64,000 bases of DNA from the NCBI GenBank assembly GCA_029891385.1, contig CM057225.1:13925060-13989059 (forward strand), in the 5' to 3' direction. Every line of letters starts with the position of its first letter. The first letter of the stretch is position 1. Under the pieces are notes generated by a model that ran no database searches, was not told the origin of the DNA, and worked only from the letters and a program-made list of their open reading frames with translations. The DNA is from Erythroxylum novogranatense (lineage: Eukaryota; Streptophyta; Magnoliopsida; Malpighiales; Erythroxylaceae). The position numbers and the translations under genes are program-made. This document shows positions 34,330 to 45,307 of the stretch, piece by piece.

Positions 34330-37184
34330 TTCCATCTAATACTTGGTGGTTTAATTCTAGTGCCACTACTCATGTTTCCAATATTATACAAGGATTTCTT
34401 ACAATCTAGACTATAATCCGAAATAGCAACTTTCTATATATGGGAAACGGAATGAAGGCCCCAGTTGAAGGTGTTAGGACTTACAGGCTTGCATTATATA
34501 TTAGGCATCATTTGGATCTAATAAACACTCTATGTACCTTCAATTTCTAGAAAAAATTTTTTTTCTAAACTTGATGCTAGTGGATTATCCCTTTAAGTAT
34601 GGATGTGGTTGTTTCAATTTGTATAAGAATAATTCCTTTATTGTTTCTAGAATGCTTATAGTTGGTTTATATAAATTAAAATAAGATGATGTTTTTTTAA
34701 TCCCTATTTATTGTTAATCATAATGTTGGAATGAAACAAAGTTTGATGAATGAACATTTTGCTTACTCATGGCATAAACGTTTGTGATCATAGATCCAAA
34801 GAAAGGTTAGAAAGACTAGTAAATAATGAGATTTTACCGAATCTAGATTTTACTGCTCTTAGCTTATGTGTGGAACGCATTAAGAGCAAGCAAACCAAAC
34901 AGAGCAAGAAAAGAGTCACAAAAAGCAATTAACTTTTTGAAATAATACACACTAACATTTGTGGATGTTTTGACATTTCATCCTTTAATGGAAAAAATAC
35001 TTCATCACCTTTATAGATAATTTTTCACAGTATGGATATATTTATTTGCTACAAGGAAAATATCAAGCTGTAAATGCTCTTGAGGTGTTTGTAAAGAGGT
35101 TGAGAGGCAATTAAATAGAAAAATGAAAATTAAAAGATTTGATAGAGGTGGTAAATATTATAGATAGCATGATGAATCTAGATATTGTCCTAGTCCATTT
35201 GCTAAGTTCCTAAAAAGTCATAGCATATGTGCATAGTATACTATGTCAGGTATACCACAAAAAAGTGGTGTGGTAGAAAGGCAAAATAGAACATTAATAG
35301 ATATGGCTAGGAGTATGATGAGTAATTCCTTATTACCTAAAAGTTTGTGAATGTATGCACTTAGAACTGCTATGTATATGTTAAACACGATTCCTAGTAA
35401 GACAGTTCCTAAAACTCCTTTCGAGTTATGGATTAGAAGGAGCCGAATTTAAGACACCTATATATTTAGGGTTATCCAGCAGAAGCATGAATTTATAATC
35501 CACATGAAAGAAAACTAGATTCTCAAATAGTTAGTGATTATTTTACCGATTACCCAGAGAAATCCAAAAGGTACAAGTTTTACCATTCGAACCATACTTT
35601 TACAATTGACGAAATATCCGATGTCAATTATTTAGAGAATTGTAAGGTTAGTGGGAGTGCTGAAAATCAAGTTGTGGATATTAATAAAATAAGGGCTAAT
35701 GTTTTATTACCCATTAATGTTCTTAAGCCCATAACTACAATAAATGTTGTTAATACATTGGAAGATTAAAATAATCAAGAACAACATTTGGATAATGAAG
35801 AAGCATCTTATGAAGAACCTAACTTATCACCAACTCATGCAAATGATCTAGTGGGTATAACTTTAAACAAACCTATAAAGGTTAGAAGGTCAGTTATTTC
35901 TAATGATTATGTAGTTATATTTACAAGAGTCAGATTTTGATTGTGCCATTAATAATGATCTTGTTTCGTTTTCACAAGCCATAAGAAGTGATAAGTCTTA
36001 AAAATGGGTTGATGCAACGAAAGAATAGTTAAAATCAATGGCTCAAAACAATGTATGGGATCTTGTAGACTTCCCAGAAGGTTGGAAACGAGTTGGATAT
36101 AAATGGATCTTTAAGAACAAACTCGACTCGAATGATAATGTTAAAAGATATAAAGCTAGAATTATTGCCAAACGTTACACTCAGAATGATGACATTGATT
36201 ATAAGGAGCGTTTTTCACCTATCTTAGAGAAAGATTAATTGATAATAATTTTAGCATTAGTGGCTCAATTTGATTTAGAGTTACATCAAATGAAAAACAA
36301 CCTTTCTGAAAGGGAATCTTGAGGAGGAAGTTTGTATAGATCAGCCTAAAAGTTTTTCCATTGAAGGAAAAAGAAACTAGGTGTACAAATTGAAGAAGCT
36401 AATATATGAACTTAAACAAGCTTCTAGTTAATGGCATATTAAGTTCAATAATACCATTACTTCTTTCGATTTTGAGGAAATCACTGTTGATTGATGTATT
36501 TATTAGAAGATCAGCAGGAGTAAGTTTATATTTCTAGTTCTGCATGTTAATGACATTTTGCTTGCCACTGATGACTTGGTCTTGTTGCACAAGACTAAAG
36601 AATTTCTTTGTAAGATTTTTAAAATGAAAGATATGGGAGAGGCATCCTTTGTGATTAGAATTTCAATATTTCGTAAGAGATCAGAAGGTTTATCATGGTT
36701 ACCTTAGAAAGCCTATATTGAAAATTCTTAAGAAATTTAACATAAGCAAGTGCTCAATAGGTGTAGTCTCTATTCAAAAGGGAGATAAACTTAGTGTTAT
36801 GCAATGTCCAAAGAATGATGTGGAATGAAGGAAATGGAAACGATTTCATATGCTTCTATTATGAGCAATTTGATATACCTATAAACATGTACTAGACCCG
36901 ACATCAGTTTTGCAGCAGGGGTGGTTTTGATCATTGGAATTCTTCAATTAAAGTTTTTAAGATACCTTCAAGGAACAAAGGATTACATGCTCACTTATAA
37001 GAGATCTGATAATTTAGAAGTGATTAGATATTTTGATTTTGATTTTGATAGGTGTGTTGATAGTACAAAGTCAACATTTGGCTACTTGTTCTTATTAGTT
37101 AAAGGAGAAATCTCTTGAAAATGTGCCAAACAATCTATCATTGCTTCATCTAATAAAGAAGCAGAATTTGTAGCTTGTTATGAG
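34330..37184 (+). pseudogene. Copia B pol: protease, integrase, RT, RNase H start
   Basis: The protease region is WWFNSSATTHVSN at about 34340, with the DTG/DSG triad read as NSS, so not catalytic. Integrase is at about 34.92-35.5 kb (GVVERQNRTLIDMARSMM at 35265). RT opens at 36038 (MAQNNVWDLVDFPEGWKRVG, KWIFKNKLDSNDNVKRYKAR). The catalytic box is LHVNDILLATDD at about 36540, so the YVDD of active copies has become HVND with the first Asp replaced by Asn. RNase H starts at about 36850 and is cut at 37184 by a solo LTR. It continues at 37772-37880 (KINKPLKIYYDNSTA) and 38022-38200 (KYFVVKEKIKKQRVYIENIK). Confidence 0.85.
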
Positions 37185-37771
37185 GTTGGTGTATGCCTCG
37201 TGAACCAATTATAGAATGTACTCTGATTGATCAGTTGTGATTTAGGTAGTATCGTATTATGACCTTATTTAATATTAGGTAGTTATTATGTCTTGCTATA
37301 AACCACTTATAACTTGTGGGCCTAAAAGAAGTTTAGGCCTCCTGCTGATATTAAATAAGCCTATAAGGTCTCACACCAAGCAGATTGAACATTCATTGGG
37401 CCTTAATCGGATTTGGGCTTTAGGGTTTTGTTATATATGTGGATATATAGTATGACTAGAAGACATAAGAATATCATTTGCTCAAAAACCCTGTAGGAGA
37501 CATCCTTTGCTAGAAATTTAGAGAGAGAAGTCTCAGAAAGTGGTGCTAGCACTTCAGAAGGGGTTATTTAGTCTCGCGAGAGTGTGGATACCGATAGAGG
37601 CGTGACACTTGACGTGCTCTTACCGACACTACCAATTTCTTTGCATATTTCCACTGCAAAAGGTATAACTTGATTTGGATTTGGTTTCGATATTCACATG
37701 GGTCTTGGTATTTCAGATTCTCAAAGGTGATAAATGTTATTACTATTGATAGTTCAAAACTATCATTAGTT
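37185..37771 (+). mobile_element. Solo LTR in copia B RNase H, related to copia C LTR
   Basis: A 587-bp insertion flanked by ATGAG (37180-37184 and 37772-37776; the match extends to TTATGAG). RNase H coding resumes directly after it. It shares a chain of words in the same order with the LTR of copia C: GTATGCC(T)...GAACCAAT at the start, ATTATGTCTTGCTA, CACTTATAACTTGTGGGCCT, AAATAAGCCTATAAGGTC and GTGGATACCGATAGAGG. It is therefore a diverged relative. The expected TG...CA ends have mutated. Confidence 0.75.
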
Positions 37772-37880
37772 ATGAGGCTACAATTCATGCATTATAGTTG
37801 TGGAACTTTATTTTAAGACTTGAAGTTGTCGATAAAATAAACAAGCCGCTGAAAATTTATTATGATAATTCTACAGCAGT

Positions 37881-38021
37881 TGGGGATGGGAAAAGGGCAA
37901 GGGCCTGGGCCTAAAATGGGGCTACCCAAGCCTGGTAATGCAAAACGACGATGTGTTGTTTTAAAAAAAATTAGCCTAAGCCAAAATGTGGGGTTAGCCT
38001 AACCTGCCCATTTCCATCCCT
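37881..38021. mobile_element. Short MITE in copia B RNase H
   Basis: A 141-bp non-coding insertion with imperfect inverted ends (TGGGGATGGGAAAAGGGC and GCCCATTTCCATCCCTA). It splits the RNase H frame between DNSTA(V) and the following FFSIK. The target duplication is too decayed to be sure (CAGCAGT against TAGCAT). Ends resemble hAT-type MITEs. Confidence 0.6.
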
Positions 38022-38252
38022 ATTAGCATTTTTTTTCTATAAAAATAAAAAATACTCTAGAGGCATAAAACACATGAAATTAAAGTATTTTGTTGTTAAA
38101 GAGAAGATTAAAAAACAAAGAGTGTATATAGAAAATATTAAGACAGATCTCATGGTTGCATGTCCTCCAAGGGTTTACAACTAAAGACAATTAAAGAACC
38201 TGCATTTAGGATGGGTCTTGGTTGTATTGATAATTAATAATAATATTTGATG

Positions 38253-38316
38253 ATGAAGTTTTAACACTCTTGAATAATGCTTGATGATGAAGTTTTAACA
38301 CTCTTGAGCACAATAA
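38253..38316. repeat. About 31-bp tandem duplication
   Basis: The segment TTGATGATGAAGTTTTAACA plus the following CTCTTGA is present twice in a row, in the non-coding tail of copia B between RNase H and the 3' LTR. Confidence 0.85.
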
Positions 38317-38639
38317 TAATATGTTTCTGAATTTTATATTTCTTATTCATTATGTTTATATATACATGATTATTTGAATAAGAAATTTGTATGTACTTTC
38401 ATAACATGGACAGTATGTTGTTATATGCAACTTATGAAACTAAACGTAATAAGTTCTTAATGTAGTGGTATATGGAAGGGAACATTCGACTATAATGTCA
38501 ATGACCGCCATAACCCACATCGTGCGGTTTGTTGTATTAAGGTGCTTAAAATGTTAATAGTTTATAAGATTTAATGTTTTGCTAGCCTTATGTTAATACT
38601 ATTAAATGTAATGATGAAATATCTAGCCAAGTGTGAGAA

Positions 38640-39067
38640 TGTAGGAAATGTGACTTAATGTTATGATCCATATTTTCTGTAGGCCTATATTAAATTTGGT
38701 TTAAGGTTTTTCTTAATTTAATAGTATATTAAATCTTGACCGTTAATTTAGCAATTGATGAAAGGATAAGATCTAATATTAACATGTATATAAACTAGTC
38801 CTCTCCCTACCCTAATTGAGTACATAGACAAAAAACATATGGAGAACGAATGCATTTAGCTATCCATCAAGCTACCTGCTATAGCAAAAAGGTTAAGGTA
38901 GAGAAACTAGTTCGTGATTATTAAAAGCTCTCTCTATATTATGTTAAATTATGCTCAAGGTAAGTGATCTATTCGCTTCATCTATGTCGTTATTATTATA
39001 TTAAAGATCTTAATTAGCATGAATGATTTATGTATTGATGTCTGAAAATCAAGTATGAAAACTAACA
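38640..39067 (+). repeat. 3' LTR of copia B
   Basis: Starts TGTAGGAAATGTGA and ends AAACTAACA. It is about 25 bp longer than the 5' copy, mostly because of extra AT-rich sequence near 38715-38740. Confidence 0.88.
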
Positions 39068-40273
39068 CATAATGCTTTTCTTCATGGTGATCTAAATGAA
39101 GAAGTTTATATGCAACTCTTACTTGGATTTTCTGCCTCTTCTCCTGCCAAGTTATACCACTTTCATAAGTCCTTATATGGCCTTCACCAAGCTCCCCAAA
39201 ATTAGTTAATATAAGCTTGCTGGATCATTGAAGCCATTTGGTTCATTTAGTTCTATCTTAACTATTCATTGTCAATTATAAGCAACACGTTGTCTCCTTG
39301 CATATTTTGGTCTATATTGATGATTTAATTATTATTGGGAATAATTCTATAACCATTGCCAACTTTAAAGCTTATTTGAGTCGTTTCTTTTATATGAAGG
39401 ATCTTGTTATGTTAAAGTACTTACTTAGCATTGAAATTGCTTGTAAACTTGAACGATTGTCTTTGTCTCAAAGAAAGTACATGCTTAATATTTTGTCTAA
39501 AATTGATCTTCTTAATGTTAAACGTGCAAATTTTCTAAATAAATAATTAAACGTGCAGATTTTATAAATAAATAAAATCATCTCCTTGCACTTGATGTTG
39601 GACCTTTATTTGACGATCCAACTGAATATCCTTGTTTGGTTAGTTGACTTATTTATTTAACCATAATGAGAACTTAACTATGCTATATTGTCGATATCTT
39701 GGCCCAATTTATAGATGCTCCTCACATAGCTCATTGGGATGCTGATATACATATGATGTGCAATTTAAAGGCACACCCAAGTCAAGACATTCTCTTACGT
39801 CATGACGTTCCGTTACATCTCATTGGTTACTATGACTCTGATTGGATGAGTTGTTCACTTACTTGTCATTCAATCACTAGCTATTTCATCCAACTTGGTG
39901 CTTCTTTTGTCTCTTTGAAAACTAAAAAACAACCAACTATGTCTCATTCTTCAGTTGAAGTACATTATTATCGTTCTATATTTATTACTAGTTGTGAATT
40001 GCTTTGGCTCCAATCTTTGTTTTGACCACTTGGAGTTTCTCATAAGCCAATATGACTATTTTGTGTTAGTCAAGTTGTTTTACATATTGTTGCTAATCTT
40101 GTTTTTTTGGAGGCACAAAGCACATAAAAATTGATTGCCATTATGTTCGTGATCAAATAAAGGCTAGCAACATTGCTACCACTCATTCATAAAGGCGCTT
40201 GACCCATCCCAATTCCAAGACCTTCTTTGTGAGTTGGACATCCGTTACCTTTATGCTCCAATTTGAAGGGAAT
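39068..40273 (+). pseudogene. Copia element A, right part (RT and RNase H)
   Basis: RT continues from the copia B insertion point (NAFLHGDLNEEVYMQ, SLYGLHQAPQN). The catalytic box is VYIDDLIIIGNN at about 39308, with Ile in place of the usual Val but both Asp present. KYLLSIEIA and LSLSQRKYMLNIL follow. RNase H runs at about 39.70-40.15 kb (AHWDADIHMM, YYDSDWMSC, SLKTKKQPTMSHSSVE). The end has PPT-like TTGAAGGGAA at 40263-40272, directly before the LTR. Several stops. Confidence 0.85.
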
Positions 40274-40457
40274 TATTGGAAACATACCTTGTGCAATATA
40301 TGTAAATATATAGTCTATACATATTTAGGAGATTTGGCATATATTTAGATGTCCTTAATAATGTAGAAAACTGTTGTATATTGATGTATATATGCTTGGC
40401 CTTCATAGGGAATGAGAATCAGAGTTTTCCCTTTTCTTAGCGCTCACATTTCTTCAG
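40274..40457 (+). repeat. 3' LTR of copia A (right end uncertain)
   Basis: Starts TATTGGAAACATACC, probably a mutated TGTTGG..., directly after the polypurine tract. It contains AT-rich promoter-like sequence and ends about 40457 with TTTCTTCA. The last 50 bp are also the first part of the tandem repeat that follows. No matching 5' LTR was found in the window. Confidence 0.55.
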
Positions 40458-40955
40458 GTACATTATCTACTTCACATTCTAGGCATGATCTTCTAAATTC
40501 CTCCAAATAATGATCCTAAATCAACACTCCTAACGACCAATCCACTTTAGGAAAAACTTTTCTTAGAGCTCACATTTCTTCAGATACATTGTCTACTTCA
40601 CATTCCAGACATGATCTTTTGAATTCCTCCAAATAATGATCCTAAATCAACACTCCTGACGACCAATCCACTTTAGGAATAAGAATCAGAGTTTTACCTT
40701 TTCTTAGTGCTTACATTTCTTCAGGTACATTGTCTATTTCACATTCCAGGCATGATCTTCTGAATCCCTCCAAATAATGATCCTAAATCAACACTCCTAA
40801 CGACCAATCCACTTTAGGAATGAGATCAGAGTTTTCCCTTTTCTTAGTGTTCACATTTCTTCAGGTACATTGTCTGCTTCACATTCCAGGCATGATCTTC
40901 TGAATTCCTCCAAATAATGATCCTAAATCAAAACTCCTGACGACCAATCCACTTT
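40409..40955. repeat. Four-copy 141-bp tandem repeat
   Basis: Units start at about 40409, 40550, 40676 and 40817. Three are 139-141 bp; the second lacks about 15 bp near its start. Each unit opens with GAATGAGAATCAGAG-like sequence and ends CGACCAATCCACTTT. The first third of the unit is the end of the copia A LTR and the rest is the flank. Units differ by scattered substitutions. Confidence 0.92.
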
Positions 40956-43300
40956 TCTTTCGTACTTCTTGAAGCATCATTAGTCAATCCGTACATATTA
41001 GTGGATGTCTTAAGAGAGTAGCAACCCTGACCCCATTATCTAGTACTGACGAAAATCAGCTCGAAGGATGGGTAACCCGAGACTATAAGCCCACAAGCTG
41101 GTGAGCAACAGATTGTTTTCATTTTTGAAGCGAAAGGGTGGGCGATTCAGGCAATGGCTAGATTGACCCAGGTATCCTGTTAATACAACTTACTCAATGC
41201 TCTAATTCGCCTATCGTTATGATGGTTTGCCATGACCAAGATTTGGATGATATAGAGTAATGCCCCTTGTCTTGAAACCAAAGTCCCTCACTTTAGCTTC
41301 AAAAAGTCTCTTCTTAGCTTAGACGGTTCCCACAAGCAAGCCCACACCCATCCTTTTATTTTATTTGGCTTGACAAGCGTTTCAAAGATAGTTGTTAAAG
41401 TAAGGAATCAGTTATCTTTAAGTGGAATCAGGGACTCCAATCCTATAATTAATTAGAGAAGTTGCTTTTCTTGTAATGCATGTTATAGCTGTGAAGCAAC
41501 AAGAGGTCCATATAGGAATTCGAGAAGAGATCTGAGAAATGTTTCATCGATGACACTACCTAATTGTTCCAGAGATTCCGCGGGTGGTGCACATGTAGGC
41601 GTGTCGGGGGTTAAAAACTTACGTTAATCAGTAACAAAAAACTATAACTTCAAGGTTTTCTTCTAGATTTGAACAGTGAATAGAGACAGAAAATATACAA
41701 CTTCAATAAGTACCCTGATCCACCAAACGCCTACACAGAAGATGTGAGTGTACCATAGCTTTTTATTTGCATGTACAAGTGGCAGTTGTGAAGACATCAG
41801 GGACTTGGTTCTACCGGGGAAGGTAGTTTTTATAAAAGAAGTTATTAAAGGAGATTGCCAACTCATTATATTGAATCCGTGTAGAAGAAACAGGATTGCT
41901 TTTCACCACATGCCAGTGTCGAGTTAGCTCAAACCTCAAACAAAAAATGGTCAAATTCGTATTTTGACCAGAAAGATTCCAGTTATGCAAGGTACCAAGA
42001 TTCCCACGTTGTAGGGATTAAAAACCTAGGGAACACTAAGGTTATGCATCCGATTCCGATTGTAAAATCTATATTGTAACTCAAAAAGGAAAAAGGAAAA
42101 CAGAGAGAAACCTATTTTCACTCCCACGATTATTTTTGAAGTTAAAAAAAGTTGAAACAGGATAAGATTTAAGAAATAGGTAAAATTAATATTAGTTTTT
42201 CTTTTTTCTACTACACACACTTTGTGGTAAACGTTCTACTTCTTACCAGTAGTAATAGCAGTAGCAGACAGAGGACAGATAATTATTAGGTATTGAGGAA
42301 CTGGCAATAATGAAGACCTGAGAAAATGATTCAAAACCGCTGAGTTGGTTACTGGTATCCTCACGACAGGCACGCTCTTCTGGGCTCCACCCCAACTAAA
42401 ACTGCAATTCTCTAGTCTCTACACTTTTTATAATATTCATTTGCACGAATGGTACGCCTTAAGTTACTGGTGATGAACTAAAAGTATATGTCCTAGATCA
42501 GGGTGATTGCTTAAATATTATGGCAATATCGCTTCAGTTTTTTGACCACCCGAGTTGGGCTCTGTCTACCGGTCAAATCTTACTCAAAAAAGAAGTGCCT
42601 TTTGATTTCTTTAAGTTCACAACAAAGACTTGTTTGAAATGACCTGGAAAGTTGTAGCTAATTAAAATGGATGCTTCTGTTTCAAAAGTTATGGCTGCAC
42701 GCGTGGTGCACGATTGGGTTGCTGGAAAAGCCACTGTAATAAAATCTCTCTTTTACCCAAAGGCAACGAGGTGACTTTTTAGTTCTGGTTTTGCCCCTTG
42801 ATGAATTGTCTCCACGTTTGTAGTTCGAGGATCGTTATCCACGATCGTACGCAATCCTCATAAAAAGTACTACGCCTCTTTTAATTGATTTATTTTTATT
42901 TTTATTATCTATTTTTCCTATCAATATATAAATTTTATTTGAAATTAGGCAATTTGAAAACGTTAAATAAATAAATAACATTAAAGTTAATTTAACTTAA
43001 AATTAAATTGAATTAGTAATTTCAACATATAATTAATAATTGGCAACAAATAAATTAATTAAATTACGATGATGGTACCACACGCGCCCTACATTGGAGG
43101 CGGGAATCATCAGAGACCATCTGACAAACGGTAAGACCGTAAATCTAGGAATGATTACAAACGAACTTTTATACACATTATAATTTCTTAAAGAAATACA
43201 GCAGGAATGTATTCTAAATTATGCCTAAACCCTAATGGGTTTTGCACAGCTAACCAACAAAAACCGATATTTTCAAGAGGCACAAATATGTTTGGGGCTT
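40956..43300. other. Gene-free stretch upstream of the U-box gene
   Basis: Moderate base composition, no ORF with protein-like features, and no transposon ends that I can support. 42.88-43.07 kb is AT-rich. It may hold distal regulatory DNA of the U-box gene or very old repeats. Confidence 0.45.
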
Positions 43301-43309
43301 TCTCTGTCT

Positions 43310-43993
43310 GCCCCAAAAGAAGAGAAGTTGTGAAGACTGTGCAGTTCAGACTTCAGAGGATAGCTTTTATTTTTTATTTTCCTTAAAAACTCAACTTGCT
43401 CTAGAGCTAGGTGCGGCTCTTAGTGACCCCATTCTTTCATGTCTTTGATTTTCTCTTCCCCACAAAACATTTAGCTGTGGAGTTACTATTCATTCAAATT
43501 GTTGATTTTTATCCTGTTCTCTGTACCCGCTTTTGATTGTTCTTTCATTCTTTGCTTTTTACGTGATCTGGGATTTGATGATTTCACCCTTTTTGTGGAG
43601 CTTGAAGAGGAAGTTGTTGGTGGGCATTGAGTGAGAGAGAGAGAGAGACAGCGCTTTGGTATTGGAGAAGAAGATTACATGCTCATCATGTCTTGGATGG
43701 TGATGATGACCATGAAGCAGAGAAAGTAAAAGCCCACAATTTAGAAAAGTTGTCACCTTTGATGCTTAATTTTTCCTCATGTCGTCAATGAAAGAGAGAG
43801 GCTTCATATTCTCTCTTTTGCTTTCCCACACGTTTCTCGTCCCCGTGGATGTGATTGGTCTTATTATTCTCTTTGTTCTTCTCTTTTGACATTTGAGGGC
43901 TTTTTCTTGGATTAGATTTGATACAACTCTTGAACGGGGTGTTTTAACCACCCTCTGATACACTAGCTTGATAACCAAAGAAGAGAAGGAAAT
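43310..43993 (+). promoter_or_regulatory. Promoter-proximal and 5' leader region of the U-box gene
   Basis: Directly upstream of the start codon at 43994. It contains a GA run (43633-43648), CT-rich blocks (43440-43560, 43800-43880) and several upstream ATGs, features common in plant promoters and 5' UTRs. I cannot place a TATA box or transcription start with confidence. Confidence 0.35.
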
Positions 43994-45307
43994 ATGAAGC
44001 TTGATGTGGATAGTGGTGGGCAACTATTGGATCTGGAAACCGCCGTTAAAGACGGCATTTTGGGTGGCATAGGTGGTGGTGTGATTTGCGGTGGTGTGGC
44101 AGAGAAATTAGATCTGAAGAAAATGATTGAAGAGCTTGAGTCAGTTGAAGTTCCATCTGTTTTCATTTGTCCAATCTCTTTGGACCCAATGCAAGACCCG
44201 GTGACTCTGTGCACTGGCCAGACTTACGAGAGAGCCAATATTCTCAAATGGTTTTGTCTATGTCACTATACTTGTCCCACTACAATGCAAGAGCTCTGGG
44301 ATGATACGTTGACGCCTAACAGAACTCTTCGGCAGCTTATTTATAGCTGGTTCTCGCAGAAGTATTTGGCTATGAAGAAGAGATCAGAGGACGTTCAGGG
44401 GAGGGCTATTGAGCTTTTGGACAATCTAAAGAAAGTTAAAGGTCAAGCCAGAGTTCAATCTCTAAAAGACCTTAGACAGGTTGTGACTGCGCATGCTGTG
44501 GCAAAGAAGGCAGTGATAGATAACAACGGTGTTGCCCTTATATGTTCTTTAATGGGTCCTTTTACTTCTCATGTTGTTGGGTCTGAGGCAGTTGGGATAC
44601 TTGCGAATTTGGATCTCGATTTCACTTCCAAGGCTAATTTGAGACAACCCCCCAAGATTTCGTTGTTAGTCGATCTGTTGAATGAGGGTTCGATTGAGAC
44701 CAAGATTAACTGTACGAGGTTAATTGAAATGTTGATGGAAGGGGAAGACTTTGGTTCCGAGAATTTATCAAGTTTGAGCCTTTTGGTTGCGCTATTAAGG
44801 CTGGTTAAAGATAAGAGACACCCAAATGGTGTGTTGGCTGGACTCAGAATGTTGAAGAGCATTTGTTCCCCGGATTTGGTTAGAGGCGCGGTTGTGAGCA
44901 TTGGGGCAATTCCCCACTTAGTGGAGCTATTGCCGTGTTTCAATAAGGAGTGCTTGGAGTTGGCTCTCTACATTTTAGAGGTTCTCTCAACTACCCCTGA
45001 AGGAAAATTGGCTTTGAAAGATTGTACTAATACAATACCGAATGTGGTGAATTTGTTGATGAAGGTATCGGAGACCTCCACTCAACTTGCATTGTCAATA
45101 TTGTGGGCAGTCTGCAAGTTAGCACCGGAAGAATGTGCTGAACTTGCCGTCGAAGCAGGTTTGGCTGCCAAGCTACTCCTTGTAATACAGAGCGGTTACA
45201 ATACTGCTCTGAAGCAAAGATCAGCTGAGCTCTTGAAACTATGTAGTCTAAATTATACGGCTACCCTTTTCATTTCCAAGTGTAAGCTTACAAGAACGAT
45301 GCAATGA
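43994..45307 (+). CDS. PUB30/31: U-box/ARM-repeat E3 ubiquitin ligase, PUB30/31 type
   Basis: Single-exon gene of 437 codons. The start at 43994 is fixed by an in-frame TAG at 43964-43966. The U-box spans about residues 54-127: VFICPISLDPMQDPVTLCTG, then TYERANILKWF, CPTTMQELWDD and TLRQLIYSWF. It folds like a RING without zinc and binds the E2 enzyme. From about residue 130 to the end there are helical ARM-like repeats that bind substrates (for example LLVALLRLVKDKRHPNGVL and ALSILWAVCKLAPEECAELA). The C-terminus KCKLTRTMQ is nearly the family's usual ending. The N-terminal LDLETAVKDGILGG and EKLDLKKMIEELE boxes place it in the PUB30/PUB31 clade. Family members, as I recall, often have about 15-20 more residues at the N-terminus; here the upstream stop rules this out unless there is another exon. 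Arabidopsis relatives act in ubiquitination, mainly in stress responses; the substrate is unknown here. It is intact and is the clearest host gene in the window. Confidence 0.96.
   Translation: MKLDVDSGGQLLDLETAVKDGILGGIGGGVICGGVAEKLDLKKMIEELESVEVPSVFICPISLDPMQDPVTLCTGQTYERANILKWFCLCHYTCPTTMQELWDDTLTPNRTLRQLIYSWFSQKYLAMKKRSEDVQGRAIELLDNLKKVKGQARVQSLKDLRQVVTAHAVAKKAVIDNNGVALICSLMGPFTSHVVGSEAVGILANLDLDFTSKANLRQPPKISLLVDLLNEGSIETKINCTRLIEMLMEGEDFGSENLSSLSLLVALLRLVKDKRHPNGVLAGLRMLKSICSPDLVRGAVVSIGAIPHLVELLPCFNKECLELALYILEVLSTTPEGKLALKDCTNTIPNVVNLLMKVSETSTQLALSILWAVCKLAPEECAELAVEAGLAAKLLLVIQSGYNTALKQRSAELLKLCSLNYTATLFISKCKLTRTMQ

Larger units (their letters stand above)
31922..39067 (+). mobile_element. 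Copia element B, nested in copia A
   Basis: A 7.1-kb element inserted in the RT region of copia A. LTRs are 31922-32324 and 38640-39067. Flanks are TATAA (31917-31921) and CATAA (39068-39072), 4 of 5 matching. A primer-binding-like TAGGGTATCAATGCCTAGG follows the 5' LTR, and CAAGTGTGAGAA precedes the 3' LTR. The host frame of A reads through again (LHQ...HNAFLHGD) if B and one duplication are set aside. B itself carries two later insertions in its RNase H region. All coding parts are dead. Confidence 0.9.

Noticed and set aside
44569..44943. Antisense frame of 124 codons within the U-box gene
   Set aside because: Shadow of the real coding frame; no motifs of its own.
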